Below the pieces are notes generated by a model. That model was not told the DNA's origin. It saw nothing but the letters and a program-made list of their open reading frames with translations, and searched no databases. Positions 53,697-63,142 of a stretch of 64,000 bases of DNA are shown piece by piece (the first letter of the stretch is position 1; every line of letters starts with the position of its first letter). The stretch is taken from contig NZ_JANDHW010000010.1 in the NCBI RefSeq assembly GCF_024330105.1, positions 1 through 64,000 on the forward strand, in the 5' to 3' direction. Both the position numbers and the translations under genes were made by a program. This DNA is from Coprobacter tertius. Lineage in GTDB: Bacteria > Bacteroidota > Bacteroidia > Bacteroidales > Coprobacteraceae.

Positions 53697-54159
53697 AGGT
53701 TTTCTGTTCTATTTATGTTGTTTAATATATATTAATTATATGAAAATTGCACAGATAAGTTTTATTTTCACTCAGAGGTTGTTTATATTTTTATTTATAT
53801 TTGCGCATTATGATGACGTAAGAATGATTAATATTTATTCTGCATAGGTGTCGTTTTTTAGTATTTAAAATTCTTAAAAAATGAAGATTGAGTTTATACA
53901 TAACTGTATGATTTAGATACTATATGTTCCCATGCGAATCTTTATTAATCAAAAAATATATTTAGATACCCTTTGCGTTTTATCCAGAAAAAAACGATGT
54001 GAATCGAATTAAAAAATACGTGAGTATTCAAGAATTACACCTTTATAATGAATATAATCTCTAAGCAAAGGGTATCTTTTTTATTGTAACATCTTTTCTA
54101 TTCAGAAAAATTATATCATCCTGTTAAACTTTTTTATTATTTTTAAGTGTACCATGACT
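53697..54159. other. Long intergenic region with a candidate structured RNA
   Basis: Non-coding and AT-rich. Contents: a TATATTTG -7-like box at 53796-53803, and a pair of complementary arms at 53964-53976 and 54065-54077 ending in a T-run (separate entry). No ORF of credible length was found. Confidence 0.4.
53964..54083 (+). ncRNA. Candidate small RNA closed by a long-range stem and T-run
   Basis: AGATACCCTTTGC (53964-53976) and GCAAAGGGTATCT (54065-54077) are exact 13-nt complements separated by 88 nt, and the second arm runs into TTTTTTATT. This shape fits an RNA with a terminal closing stem that doubles as its terminator, or an extended terminator of the PAP2 transcript. No promoter at the expected position was found, so it may be processed from a longer transcript. 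Confidence 0.4.
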
Positions 54160-54191
54160 ATTGGTAATAATGTAAACCGAGATTATCTTTG
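54160..54191 (+). promoter_or_regulatory. Promoter upstream of the CcsA-like fragment
   Basis: ATTG (54160-54163) and TATCTTTG (54184-54191) are 20 bp apart; the second matches TAnnTTTG exactly. The ATG is 75 bp downstream, so the truncated gene still looks transcribed. Confidence 0.6.
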
Positions 54192-54265
54192 TGGACTTAA
54201 GACAACATTCGTTGTTATTGTATTTATAGAGTAAACTATTGAATGATCGGTGAAAAATAAACGAT

Positions 54266-55516
54266 ATGATGAAATATATAAGTGATGAACCTTGTAGTTT
54301 AATTAAAAACAGCCTGTCGAGGGTATCTGTTGCTAGAAAAAAGGATGGCATAAAAGTTTTAAGGACCTCTTTTTTTCTTTTCCTTTTTATGTTTGTAGCT
54401 ATTTTCTCGGTTAAAGGAATAAATGAAGACCGGAAAACATTGATGCAGCATACGGTTCCTGATTATATGGCCGATGATTTGGGTAATTTAATGGTAAAAG
54501 GTTCTTGTGGTCAAATACAAACGTTAGATAGTTATGCTCGTTCTCTTTTAAATCGATTATACGGTCGTGAATCGTTCAAAGGACTTTCTGCGACACAGGT
54601 ACTAATCGGTTTTATGATACATCCTTATTATTGGTTAGATGTACATTTTATTAAAGTACCCGGAAAAGAATTGAGGTCTTTTCTGGAGGCAAAAGAAAAA
54701 TATTATTCTTATGCCGAATTTTTTGATGAAATGGGGCAATATCATTTATTATTTCCTCTTCAGACTTTGGCTGAAAAGGAACGAAAAGATATGAGTCCTT
54801 TGCAAAAGTCGATAATGGTAGCAAGCGACAAGGTTGAAATCTTGAAATTGGTGATGGGGGCGAAATGTTTTCCGATATATCCCACAGATAGCCCAAATAG
54901 TAGTTGGGCATCTCCGGGAGACGATTTAACTATTTTTTCTGGACCCGATTCGGTTTTTGCAGCGACTTCCATGATACAGTTTGTAAATAGTGCACGATCG
55001 GCGCTTGAAAATAATAAATGGGAAAATACGGTTGAAGTTCTCGGAAATATCGTGGCTTTCCAAAAAGAAAAAACTTCCAAAGATCGAATTTCAACTTTTA
55101 AATTGCGATGCGAACGTTTTTATTATAAATCTCATATTGCGTTACTTGTTTCGGTCGGTTATCTGGCGGTGGGGTTATTCCTTTTGTTTTTGTTTATTTT
55201 TCGGGATAAAGCATCCGGCCATTTGAATAGCCGTTTTTTCATGATCTCTTTCCGGATAATTGTCGGAATCTTTGTCTTATTTCAATTTGCGGGCATTTTG
55301 ATAAGATGGTATTCAGGGGCTTATTCGTTGTTTCCAAACGGCTATGACTTGCTTTTTATTGTTAGCGTAGTTTTGGCTGTTTCGGGGCTGTTATTATCGG
55401 GAAAATCTACTGTGTATTTTGCTGTTTCATCTTTGCTTTCAGGAGTTATAGTATTGTTGGCAGGCGTACTTTTCCCGGAATATACGCCATTGATTCCTTG
55501 CTTGGTTTTTCCTTGA
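54266..55516 (+). CDS. CcsA-like cytochrome c assembly protein lacking its heme-handling end
   Basis: A 416-residue membrane protein. Residues ~60-230 match the periplasmic region between ResB and CcsA parts of Bacteroidetes CcsBA proteins (SCGQIQTLDSYARSLLNRLYG, SATQVLIGFMIHPYYWLD). Four to five TM segments follow, with ILIRWYSGAYSLFPNGYD where CcsA has its 'RWYISGHAPWSNGYE'-like loop, and the chain ends at TPLIPCLVFP. In full CcsA the WWD tryptophan-rich loop and heme-ligand His come after that point and are absent here. No continuation is found in any frame downstream. It is therefore a truncated paralogue or a decaying gene. A promoter upstream suggests it is still expressed. Confidence 0.65.
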   Translation: MMKYISDEPCSLIKNSLSRVSVARKKDGIKVLRTSFFLFLFMFVAIFSVKGINEDRKTLMQHTVPDYMADDLGNLMVKGSCGQIQTLDSYARSLLNRLYGRESFKGLSATQVLIGFMIHPYYWLDVHFIKVPGKELRSFLEAKEKYYSYAEFFDEMGQYHLLFPLQTLAEKERKDMSPLQKSIMVASDKVEILKLVMGAKCFPIYPTDSPNSSWASPGDDLTIFSGPDSVFAATSMIQFVNSARSALENNKWENTVEVLGNIVAFQKEKTSKDRISTFKLRCERFYYKSHIALLVSVGYLAVGLFLLFLFIFRDKASGHLNSRFFMISFRIIVGIFVLFQFAGILIRWYSGAYSLFPNGYDLLFIVSVVLAVSGLLLSGKSTVYFAVSSLLSGVIVLLAGVLFPEYTPLIPCLVFP

Positions 55517-55568
55517 AAGATATAGCTGTAGAATGAGATTATAATATCTTTTTACGTGTAACAATGAA

Positions 55569-55604
55569 TATAAGATAAAAATCGGTTTTGGTTTTTATCT
55601 TATA
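55569..55604. terminator. Terminator between the CcsA-like and EamA genes
   Basis: TATAAGATAAAAA and TTTTTATCTTATA form a perfect 13-bp stem with a 10-nt loop, followed on + by ATTTTTTT. The right arm overlaps the last codons of the convergent EamA gene. Confidence 0.8.
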
Positions 55605-56488
55605 ATTTTTTTCCTTGGTTGAGTCTGAAGGATCACGAGAGAAAGAGTAATGACGATGATCCCGCATACCGAATAAATATCGGGATACTCTCCCGGAACG
55701 ATCAGCCAGCTTAAAATAACTCCGGCTACAGGGACTACGAATTTCCAGACATTTAGTTCCGATACTTTTATTTGCGGTTTTTGTAAAAGGGTATACCAAA
55801 TAGAGAATCCGGCGGCTGGTATTAAAGCCAGCCATAACCATGCGATATAAAATTCTGCGGTATAGTCTTTTATATGCCAATCTTCAATAAAAAACGATAC
55901 GGCATACAAAAGAATACCTCCTGTAAAATTCGCAAATGCCGTAAGCATTATGGGAGAAACCCGGTTTCGGTTTTTTGCAACGATAATGTTGGTAGAAGCG
56001 CCTACGATATTACTGATCATCAGTAATATGATACCTGTATAAAAAACAAAGTCGGTATGTATTGTCCCGCCTTTGGTGATACTAATAAAAACGATACCGG
56101 TAAGGCCGAGTAAAATAGCGAGTGATTTACGCAGAGTCAACTTGTCGTCGGGAATAGTAAAATGTGCCATAAGAGCAACAAACAGGGGACCCCCTCCGAT
56201 AATAATAGCCGAAATGGCGGCGGGTACTTTATCGAGTCCCATAAAAAAAAGACCATATTGTAAAAAGGTTTGTAAAAATCCGAAAAGAAGCATATAGCGC
56301 CATTCTTTCAAATTATTTTTCCAGTCGACTTTACGATAAATCAATAAAGGAATCAATAAAATACCGGCCAAAGTAAAACGCATGCCTGATAGATGTAAAG
56401 GAGTGGTATATTCAAATCCTATTTTTGCGCCGGCGAATGCCGAACCCCAGAGAATGCAGGCAATAACGGCCAGTAATTTAGTCTTCAT
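55595..56488 (-). CDS. EamA/DMT family transporter
   Basis: A 297-residue protein with ten TM segments in two EamA repeats: LLAVIACILWGSAFAGAKIGFEY starts the first, VFYTGIILLMISNIVGASTNIIVAKN the second. LRFTLAGILLIPLL and FLQTFLQYGLFFMGLDKVPAAISAIIIGGGPLF are typical EamA helices. It exports or imports a metabolite such as an amino acid or nucleoside; the substrate cannot be told. Monocistronic. Confidence 0.9.
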   Translation of the reverse strand: MKTKLLAVIACILWGSAFAGAKIGFEYTTPLHLSGMRFTLAGILLIPLLIYRKVDWKNNLKEWRYMLLFGFLQTFLQYGLFFMGLDKVPAAISAIIIGGGPLFVALMAHFTIPDDKLTLRKSLAILLGLTGIVFISITKGGTIHTDFVFYTGIILLMISNIVGASTNIIVAKNRNRVSPIMLTAFANFTGGILLYAVSFFIEDWHIKDYTAEFYIAWLWLALIPAAGFSIWYTLLQKPQIKVSELNVWKFVVPVAGVILSWLIVPGEYPDIYSVCGIIVITLSLVILQTQPRKKIIR

Positions 56489-56690
56489 CAGATGTATAAA
56501 TTTAATACAAAGATAGCCATAAATAGTTTTTATACAGTGTCTCGAGGTTAAAAGATTTTAGTCGGGAAATTTAATATAAGCTATATCTTGTATAATATAT
56601 ACGAGATGTTTTTATCGGTATATTTTGTTTTACCGGATAAAACTTTTTAATTTGCAAGTATTATGTTGATAAATCTTTAAATATTATATC

Positions 56691-57779
56691 ATGAATAAAT
56701 TACACCGAATTGTTTCTCATTTTTGTATCAGTGGAGTAGTAGATGTCGTAGAGCCTTTGGGTACAGGTCTTATCAATGATACTTATAAAGTTATTACCAG
56801 AGGAGAGGATAATGAAAATTATGTTCTGCAAAGGATCAATCACTCTGTTTTTAAAGATGTAAATCTCTTGCAGGAAAATGTTGTGAATGTAACCGAGCAT
56901 ATTCGGAAAAAACTTCAGGAAAGGGGAGAGACGGACATCGACCGGAAAACATTGCGTTTTATTCCGGCCAAAGACGGAAAGATGTATTATTTTGAGGAAG
57001 ATGAATACTGGCGTGTATCGGTATTGATTCCGAATGCGAAAACGTTTGAGACGGTGAATCCCGAGTTTGCTTATTATACGGGTAAAGCTTTTGGTGATTT
57101 TCAATCGATGTTGGTCGATATCCCATATAAACTGGGAGAAACGATTCCTGATTTTCATAATATGGAATTTCGTCTCGATACGTTTATAAAGGCCATTGCG
57201 CAAAATAAAGCCGCCCGCTTAACGGAGGTACAATGGATGGTAGATGAGCTATTGTCGAGAGCAAGTGAAATGTGTAAGGCCGAAAAGTTGCATCGGGAAG
57301 GAAAGTTACCTAAACGTATTACGCATTGTGATACGAAAGTAAATAACATGTTGTTTGATGAGAATGGAAAAGTTCTTTGTGTTATCGATTTGGATACAAC
57401 CATGCCGGGATATGTGTTGTCCGATTTCGGAGACTTCATCCGTACGGGGGCGAATACGGGGGCCGAAGATGATGAAAATCTCGATAATGTAAGTATAAAT
57501 ATGGATATTTTCAGAGCATTTGCCAAGGGATATATCGAAAGCGCAAAGTCTTTTTTGCTTCCGGTCGAAATAGAAAATTTACCGTTCGGAGCTAAGTTAC
57601 TTACTTATATGCAAACTGTTCGTTTTCTTACCGATTATATCGACGGTGATATATATTATAAGATAAAATATCCGACTCATAATTGGGTGCGTTCTCAGGC
57701 TCAATTCAGATTATTACAGAGCATCGAAACTCACGAAGCTGAAATGTCCGATTACATAACAAAACTAATTAGTGAATAA
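56691..57779 (+). CDS. APH-fold sugar kinase, NahK-like
   Basis: A 362-residue aminoglycoside-phosphotransferase-fold kinase. N-lobe: VVEPLGTGLINDTYKV and NYVLQRINHSVF (ATP Lys region). Catalytic loop RITHCDTKVNNMLFD (~205) and metal site CVIDLDTTMPGYVLSDFGDFIR (~235). This layout matches N-acetylhexosamine 1-kinases (NahK/mdsC type), which phosphorylate GlcNAc or GalNAc at C1 in glycan salvage. No glycosidase or epimerase adjoins it, so the substrate is inferred from the family only. Confidence 0.8.
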   Translation: MNKLHRIVSHFCISGVVDVVEPLGTGLINDTYKVITRGEDNENYVLQRINHSVFKDVNLLQENVVNVTEHIRKKLQERGETDIDRKTLRFIPAKDGKMYYFEEDEYWRVSVLIPNAKTFETVNPEFAYYTGKAFGDFQSMLVDIPYKLGETIPDFHNMEFRLDTFIKAIAQNKAARLTEVQWMVDELLSRASEMCKAEKLHREGKLPKRITHCDTKVNNMLFDENGKVLCVIDLDTTMPGYVLSDFGDFIRTGANTGAEDDENLDNVSINMDIFRAFAKGYIESAKSFLLPVEIENLPFGAKLLTYMQTVRFLTDYIDGDIYYKIKYPTHNWVRSQAQFRLLQSIETHEAEMSDYITKLISE

Positions 57780-57788
57780 CTTCCATTA

Positions 57789-57843
57789 AAAATATTCCGG
57801 GAATATCGTCGTAAAGATTTTCCGGAATATTTTAAGATATGTC
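57789..57843. terminator. Inverted repeat between convergent kinase and esterase genes
   Basis: AAAATATTCCGG and CCGGAATATTTT are perfect 12-nt complements 31 nt apart, between two convergent genes. A and T runs at the ends suit a bidirectional terminator. Confidence 0.7.
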
Positions 57844-57865
57844 ATTTCTCGATAATTGATAAACT

Positions 57866-58660
57866 TTATTCAATATTCGAGAGCCATTTTCCAAGTTCGC
57901 AAAGCAGTTCCTGTTTATATGGGAATGTATCTTTAAACCCGAAACCATGGCCTCCTGTGGGGTAAATGTGCATACTGGCCGGTATTTTATTCCAAAGCAG
58001 GGCATCGTAATAGCAAATACTGTTTTCGGGCGAAACGACCGGGTCATCGGATGCGGCGGTTATAAAGGCTGGTGGGGTTTCTTCGGTAACGTGCAGGTCG
58101 GTAGAGTAAGCTCTTACAATTTCTTCAGAAGGAGCATCGCCTAATATCTGCTTGCGGGAATTAAGATGTGTAATACATTTATCCATACTTATAACGGGAT
58201 AGAGTAGTATCTGAAAATCGGGTCTTGTGTCGGGGGTAAAAAATACGGCGGCCGATGAGGCTATATAGCCTCCGATAGAGGCCCCCATAACTCCGATTTT
58301 TCGAATATTCCATTTTTGTTTGTTATCGCCGAGTATGCGTAAACTTTGCAGAATGTCACTCAGCAAAATATCTCCATGTCCGTTTGGCAGACGGTATTTT
58401 AATATAGCGAAAGTGATTCCTCGGGAAGTGAACCATTCAGCCATTTCGTGACCTTCATGCGATATCGATATTTTAGTTAGTCCACCTCCGGGACACATAA
58501 TAATTGCTTTACCGTTCGGATCGGGGGCAGGGTAAACGAGCAACGTGGCAGTCGAAATATTGGCGATGCATCCAGAAACGGGGTTTTCTTCTTCTCCGGT
58601 TATTCCGTTATTATTTGGGGCTCCGTCGGGCCATACTTGTAATTCGATATATTTATGCAT
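57866..58660 (-). CDS. Alpha/beta-hydrolase, acetyl-esterase-like
   Basis: A 264-residue hydrolase of the BD-FAE/esterase-lipase type. The oxyanion strand AIIMCPGGGLTKIS, nucleophile elbow GASIGGYIA (Ser in GxSxG), DDPVVSPENS (Asp region) and GGHGFGF (catalytic His) are all in order. No signal peptide. Relatives deacetylate xylan or other esters. The ATG at 58660 lies 4 bp past the pyrD stop; an alternative start at 58681 would overlap pyrD by 17 bp. Likely co-transcribed with pyrD, though the functions are not obviously linked. Confidence 0.85.
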   Translation of the reverse strand: MHKYIELQVWPDGAPNNNGITGEEENPVSGCIANISTATLLVYPAPDPNGKAIIMCPGGGLTKISISHEGHEMAEWFTSRGITFAILKYRLPNGHGDILLSDILQSLRILGDNKQKWNIRKIGVMGASIGGYIASSAAVFFTPDTRPDFQILLYPVISMDKCITHLNSRKQILGDAPSEEIVRAYSTDLHVTEETPPAFITAASDDPVVSPENSICYYDALLWNKIPASMHIYPTGGHGFGFKDTFPYKQELLCELGKWLSNIE

Positions 58661-58664
58661 GATT

Positions 58665-59672
58665 TTATATTTTTCGTTCATTGTATTTCTTCGTAATCTT
58701 TTTTATAATATCGGGTCCGGAATATATGAATGCGGAATAGATTTGTATAAGATCTGCTCCTGCTTCTCTCATTTTTAAGGCGTCTTCCTGATTCATGATT
58801 CCTCCGGCTCCGATAATAAGAAAATTTTTTCCCGCCTTATTACGTAAATATTTTACGATGTGTAACGATTTATCGCCTATCCCTCTTCCACTAACTCCCC
58901 CCGGGCCTATCTTATCCAGTTCAGAAAGAGTGTAATTTTTTATTTCAGAACGGTCTTGTGTGGGGCCGCAGGCGATTATTCCGTTAAGATTTGTTTCGGC
59001 GATAAGCTTTAACACTTTGTCGAGGTCGTTTTCATTCATATCAGCGGGTATTTTCAACAGAACAGGCCGGATACTATTTTGTTCATTCCTGTAATTTTTT
59101 AATCCTTCTAACATGAATTGTAGATTTTCGTCTGTAAACGAAGTAAAATTTATCGTAAAATAATCAGCTTTTACCGACAGATTTTTATAGAGTAAAATGA
59201 TATCGCGTGCGGCATCCTGCTTTTCCGATGCGGGATCTTTGTTTATATTAATACCTAAAACATATGGTCTGTCTGCTTTGTCTATACGTTGGTTCAATAT
59301 TTTATATCCCGGGTTGTTGAATCCTGTTCGCGAAATGATAGATTCGTATTTTGGAAGGCGAAAAATACGAGGTGACGCATTTCCTGTTTGGGGGGAAGGA
59401 GTAATGGTACCGATTTCGATAAATCCGAATCCGAAATCGGCCAATTTGTCGTAAATCTCTCCTGTTTTATCGAATCCGGCCGATAAACCGATTCTGTTTG
59501 TGAATGTAAGCCCGTTGGAAATGAATAAATCGAGTGGCGCTTTATAATGATTACGTACGTATGTACGAATAAAGGATAGATTTTCGTATGTTTTTAATCC
59601 TTTAATTAACAGATTGTGCATTTTTTCCGGTTCTATTTTAAATAACAATGGCTTGATGATCGATTTATACAT
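58665..59672 (-). CDS. pyrD: Dihydroorotate dehydrogenase (quinone), class 2
   Basis: A 335-residue FMN enzyme that oxidises dihydroorotate to orotate in pyrimidine synthesis, membrane-associated through an N-terminal helical extension (MYKSIIKPLLFKIEPEKMHNLL). Motifs: NRIGLSAGFDKTGEIYDKL, FGFIEIGTITPSPQTGNA, a GININKDPAS loop, NFTSF, and the FMN-phosphate end GGVSGRGIGD and IIGAGGIMNQEDALKM. The start at 59672 fits class-2 enzymes better than the first frame codon at 59717. Confidence 0.94.
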   Translation of the reverse strand: MYKSIIKPLLFKIEPEKMHNLLIKGLKTYENLSFIRTYVRNHYKAPLDLFISNGLTFTNRIGLSAGFDKTGEIYDKLADFGFGFIEIGTITPSPQTGNASPRIFRLPKYESIISRTGFNNPGYKILNQRIDKADRPYVLGININKDPASEKQDAARDIILLYKNLSVKADYFTINFTSFTDENLQFMLEGLKNYRNEQNSIRPVLLKIPADMNENDLDKVLKLIAETNLNGIIACGPTQDRSEIKNYTLSELDKIGPGGVSGRGIGDKSLHIVKYLRNKAGKNFLIIGAGGIMNQEDALKMREAGADLIQIYSAFIYSGPDIIKKITKKYNERKI

Positions 59673-59821
59673 AATATTTAGAATATGATTGTTGTATATT
59701 TTTTTAAACAGATACAAATCTATCGAATTCAGAAAGAATAATCCAGATATAAATTTTTATAGGCTATAATCAGAGGTTATAATTATAGAGCTTTCGGGGT
59801 TTTTCGTAAAAAAATAGCGAG

Positions 59822-62704
59822 TTAATCCTGTAGTTTTTCAAGGTATTCTGCCGGAGTAATTCCGGTGAGATCTTTAAATACTCTGTAAAAAGAAGTTTTC
59901 GAATTAAAACCGCATTCTTCTCCGATAGCCACAAGAGTAATATCTTTATAGGCCGGATCTTTTAGTTTTTCTTTTACGGCTTTTACACGATAATAATTTA
60001 TAAAATCGTTAAACCCTTTTCCGATATAATCTTTCAAAATCGATGCCAGTTGCAATTCCGTTAATTTCAGTGTTGCGGCAAGTTGGGCTTTATTTAATCG
60101 TTTATTTAAATAGATATGCTTTTCTTCCATAAGTACAAAAAGCTCATCGATGATTTTTTGTGTTTTTTCGTCAGGAGTTTTTAAGAATGCAGAGTCTGTT
60201 ATTTTTTGTTTTCGTATTCCGGTTTTATTTTTTATTCTTATCCGGTTGTATTTTTTATAAAATTTCGGGTATTTAAGGTTCAGCAAATAAAAAGTCGAAA
60301 GTAAAGCGATAAAAATAACCAGCGATATAAGCATAATAGTTGTCCATATCGAGGTTACTTCTATCAGAAGTACATTCTCGGGATTACTCCATTTCCCATT
60401 CACGTTAGAACCCTTTAGAACCAAAGTATATTTACCCGCAGGAAGTTTCGGCAGGGTAAATTTATTTTTTCCCAGACCTACCCAGTTCCAAATGGTATCA
60501 TAAGGTATTATCTTGTATTGAAAACGGTTTCTCCATTCTTTTATATATGAATAATTCGAGAAGGAAATAGAATAATTCTGATCCGACGTATTGATATTAA
60601 GGCATGGTAGCCCGTTTTTTATCGGCAGTTTCCTGATGTTTAGATATTTGTTGTTCTTGGAGATATTCAGGATCGAGGGGATTGATGTGAAAGATGAGGG
60701 ATTCTGTGATTCGGAATCGATCATATTAAAGCCGTTATTGCCGCCGAAAAAAAGGAATGCCCCGATTTTAGCTTTTACCTGATAATTGAATATATTGCTT
60801 TGCAAACCGTCAGATTCTGAAAATCGGATAATATCTTTATTCTTTAAATTGAGTTTGAGGATTCCTTGTTCTGTACCTAACCAGATGATGCCGCGATCGT
60901 CTTGTATTGCCGATAATACAGAACCATTGATGATATTATTGATATAGGTGTCTTGTTCGAACTTGTTTTTCTCCGGATCGAAAAAAGTGATGCCCGATGC
61001 TGTTGCAAATAGAATTCTGCCGTCGTTCAATTCTATTATGTCCCATACTATATTATCGGGTAAATCTCCGTTTGTATTTTTGTAATCATAGAGTTCGGTA
61101 TCCGTTGTTTCCGGATTATAGCGACCGACCCCTCCCTGATAAAAAACCATCCATATTTTATTCTGTGAATCTTCGAACAAAACTTTTATATTGGTAAAAA
61201 TATCTTTTTTGTCATTGTTTTCCGAAACTGGAATGTGTCTGAATTTTCCCGTCTTGTTATCAAACCGGTATAGCCCTTTATCGAGTATCCCGAACCATAT
61301 ATCTCCTTGGTTTGTTTCCAGCATAGTATATATATTTTCAAGGGGAATATTTTTTTCGGAGCTGAAATTGAAAAATTCTGAAATGCCTGTTTTCGTATCC
61401 AATTTGAATAATCCGGTGTCGGTACCTACCAGTAACATTTTATCCTGCGTAAGTAATCCAGTGTTTATGTAGCTTGGTAATTGCCCTTCGTTACCTCTAA
61501 GTTGAAAATGACTGAATGTTTGCGTATTCAGATCGTAGCGATCTATGTCCGATTTGCCCGATCCTATCCATAAAATATTTCCGGTAGTATCAGCCTGAAT
61601 AAACGAAAGGTTGTTATACTTCAGAGAATTATTGTCGCCGGGTATATTCCTGTAGATGGGAAAGTCGGGTTCATCGTTTATTTTGCAGATACCTTTTGAA
61701 GTCCCTGTCCAGATTGCTCCCGAACGGTCTTTATACAGGCACCGTACATCGTTGCTGGGTAAACTTCTGTCATTTTCGGGTATATTTTTAATTCGACTTA
61801 TATGTTGATTGCTTCTGTCATATTGTATAAGGCCGTTATCGGATCCTAACAGAAGAGATCGGTCGCCGTCGTCGGTAATAGACGAGATGAGTCCACTGAT
61901 GCCGTATTTATTATAATTCTCAAATATATTCTCACTTCTTTGATAGCGGGCTAACCCGTTGTTTGTCGTAACCCATAAATTTCCGAATCGATCTTCATAG
62001 ATATCTTCGATAAAATTACTGGGAAGTCCGTTTCCCTGGCCGAGTATGTGCCGGTAGTGAGATCGAGAGTTATCTTTGAGGTTTATCATAACGATTCCGT
62101 TTCCTTCGGTGCCTATCCAAAGTAATCCCAGTTTATCGAAATATATTTTTTTTGCGATACGTTCGCTTTTTGTCGCTTCCTTAAATTCGGTATGATAGGC
62201 GAAATGGGTAAAAAGTTCGAGATTGTTCCGGGATTCGTTATAAACAAAAATTCCGTTACGCGTGCCTAAAAATATTTTTTTATCGGGAGAGAGTGCGATG
62301 CTGTAGATTACATTACTTTTATTTCTCAACTTGTCTTTATCGGGATACAACTGGTCGATCGTTTCTTTCTTTTTGTTATAGATGTAAACACCCAAAGGAG
62401 TCCCGAACCATATATTATCGTGACTATCGCTTTGTATGCAATAGATACGTTTCGACAGTCCTCCTTTTTCCATATTCTCAGGAACTGGCAGATTTGTTAT
62501 TTTATATCCATCGTAATAAGAAATCCAGTCGTTGGTACCTATCCAAATAAGTCCTTGTTGATCTTGAGTAATGCATCGTACCGATTTTGAAGGCAGTTCC
62601 CGGTTAAATCTGAATTGTTCCATCTTATATTCCGAAGCCTTCGAAAGAAGGGTCCCCAGAATAAGAATTAGGGTTATTATAACGATTTTTCCGTTCGAAT
62701 TCAT
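59822..62704 (-). CDS. Membrane-spanning propeller sensor with AraC-type DNA-binding domain, no kinase
   Basis: A 960-residue regulator. Signal peptide ~1-23, then about fourteen two-component-regulator propeller repeats (GLIWIGTNDWISYYDG, NIWFGTPLGVYIYN, LWIGTEGNGIVMINL and others) to ~700, a Y_Y_Y domain (~715-785: NRFQYKIIPYDTIWNW, LPAGKYTLVLKG), one TM helix (~788-810: IMLISLVIFIALLSTFYLL) and, after only ~50 residues, an AraC HTH (~865-960: ITLVAIGEECGFNSKTSFYRVFKDLTG). Hybrid two-component systems in Bacteroidetes have HisKA, HATPase and receiver domains between these parts; all are absent. It is thus a one-component membrane regulator that senses a periplasmic glycan and binds DNA directly (inference). 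A TATATTTG box lies at 62816-62823. Confidence 0.88.
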   Translation of the reverse strand: MNSNGKIVIITLILILGTLLSKASEYKMEQFRFNRELPSKSVRCITQDQQGLIWIGTNDWISYYDGYKITNLPVPENMEKGGLSKRIYCIQSDSHDNIWFGTPLGVYIYNKKKETIDQLYPDKDKLRNKSNVIYSIALSPDKKIFLGTRNGIFVYNESRNNLELFTHFAYHTEFKEATKSERIAKKIYFDKLGLLWIGTEGNGIVMINLKDNSRSHYRHILGQGNGLPSNFIEDIYEDRFGNLWVTTNNGLARYQRSENIFENYNKYGISGLISSITDDGDRSLLLGSDNGLIQYDRSNQHISRIKNIPENDRSLPSNDVRCLYKDRSGAIWTGTSKGICKINDEPDFPIYRNIPGDNNSLKYNNLSFIQADTTGNILWIGSGKSDIDRYDLNTQTFSHFQLRGNEGQLPSYINTGLLTQDKMLLVGTDTGLFKLDTKTGISEFFNFSSEKNIPLENIYTMLETNQGDIWFGILDKGLYRFDNKTGKFRHIPVSENNDKKDIFTNIKVLFEDSQNKIWMVFYQGGVGRYNPETTDTELYDYKNTNGDLPDNIVWDIIELNDGRILFATASGITFFDPEKNKFEQDTYINNIINGSVLSAIQDDRGIIWLGTEQGILKLNLKNKDIIRFSESDGLQSNIFNYQVKAKIGAFLFFGGNNGFNMIDSESQNPSSFTSIPSILNISKNNKYLNIRKLPIKNGLPCLNINTSDQNYSISFSNYSYIKEWRNRFQYKIIPYDTIWNWVGLGKNKFTLPKLPAGKYTLVLKGSNVNGKWSNPENVLLIEVTSIWTTIMLISLVIFIALLSTFYLLNLKYPKFYKKYNRIRIKNKTGIRKQKITDSAFLKTPDEKTQKIIDELFVLMEEKHIYLNKRLNKAQLAATLKLTELQLASILKDYIGKGFNDFINYYRVKAVKEKLKDPAYKDITLVAIGEECGFNSKTSFYRVFKDLTGITPAEYLEKLQD

Positions 62705-63142
62705 GAATAAAACTTTAAAAATTTGTTACAAGCGGTTTGCTTCTTCGATTTATTAAAGTATATAAATGTCCGACATCGATTCAATATACGATAATAATAA
62801 AACATGTACTATTTACAAATATAGTATTTTTATTTAGGAAAAAGGAACGTTTATTTATTTTCATATAAATAACGTGTAAACCGGTAATCGTAAGTTTTTT
62901 ATGGATAAACATTTTATTTGCTGGTAAAGTTCGGGTTTTGTAAAGCGGGAAAAAGGATTTCGGGTATTACAATATGAGTATGTATCGTTATTATTTAAAA
63001 TCCTGGGAGGTATATTTTCATGTAGAAAAGAGACGATAATATACAGGTTTCGATAAATTAATCGAAATATTAAAAAATATTATAATATATTGCGGTCTGT
63101 TTTTAGTTTTATAAATTGCGCACTCTATTAATAAATTGATTT
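62705..63142. other. Divergent control region between the propeller regulator and the ECF sigma gene
   Basis: A 438-bp AT-rich non-coding region. On the minus strand TATATTTG (62816-62823) is a -7-like box for the regulator gene. Toward the sigma gene I see no TAnnTTTG/TTTG pair; it may have an ECF-dependent or degenerate promoter. No obvious operator palindrome. Confidence 0.4.
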
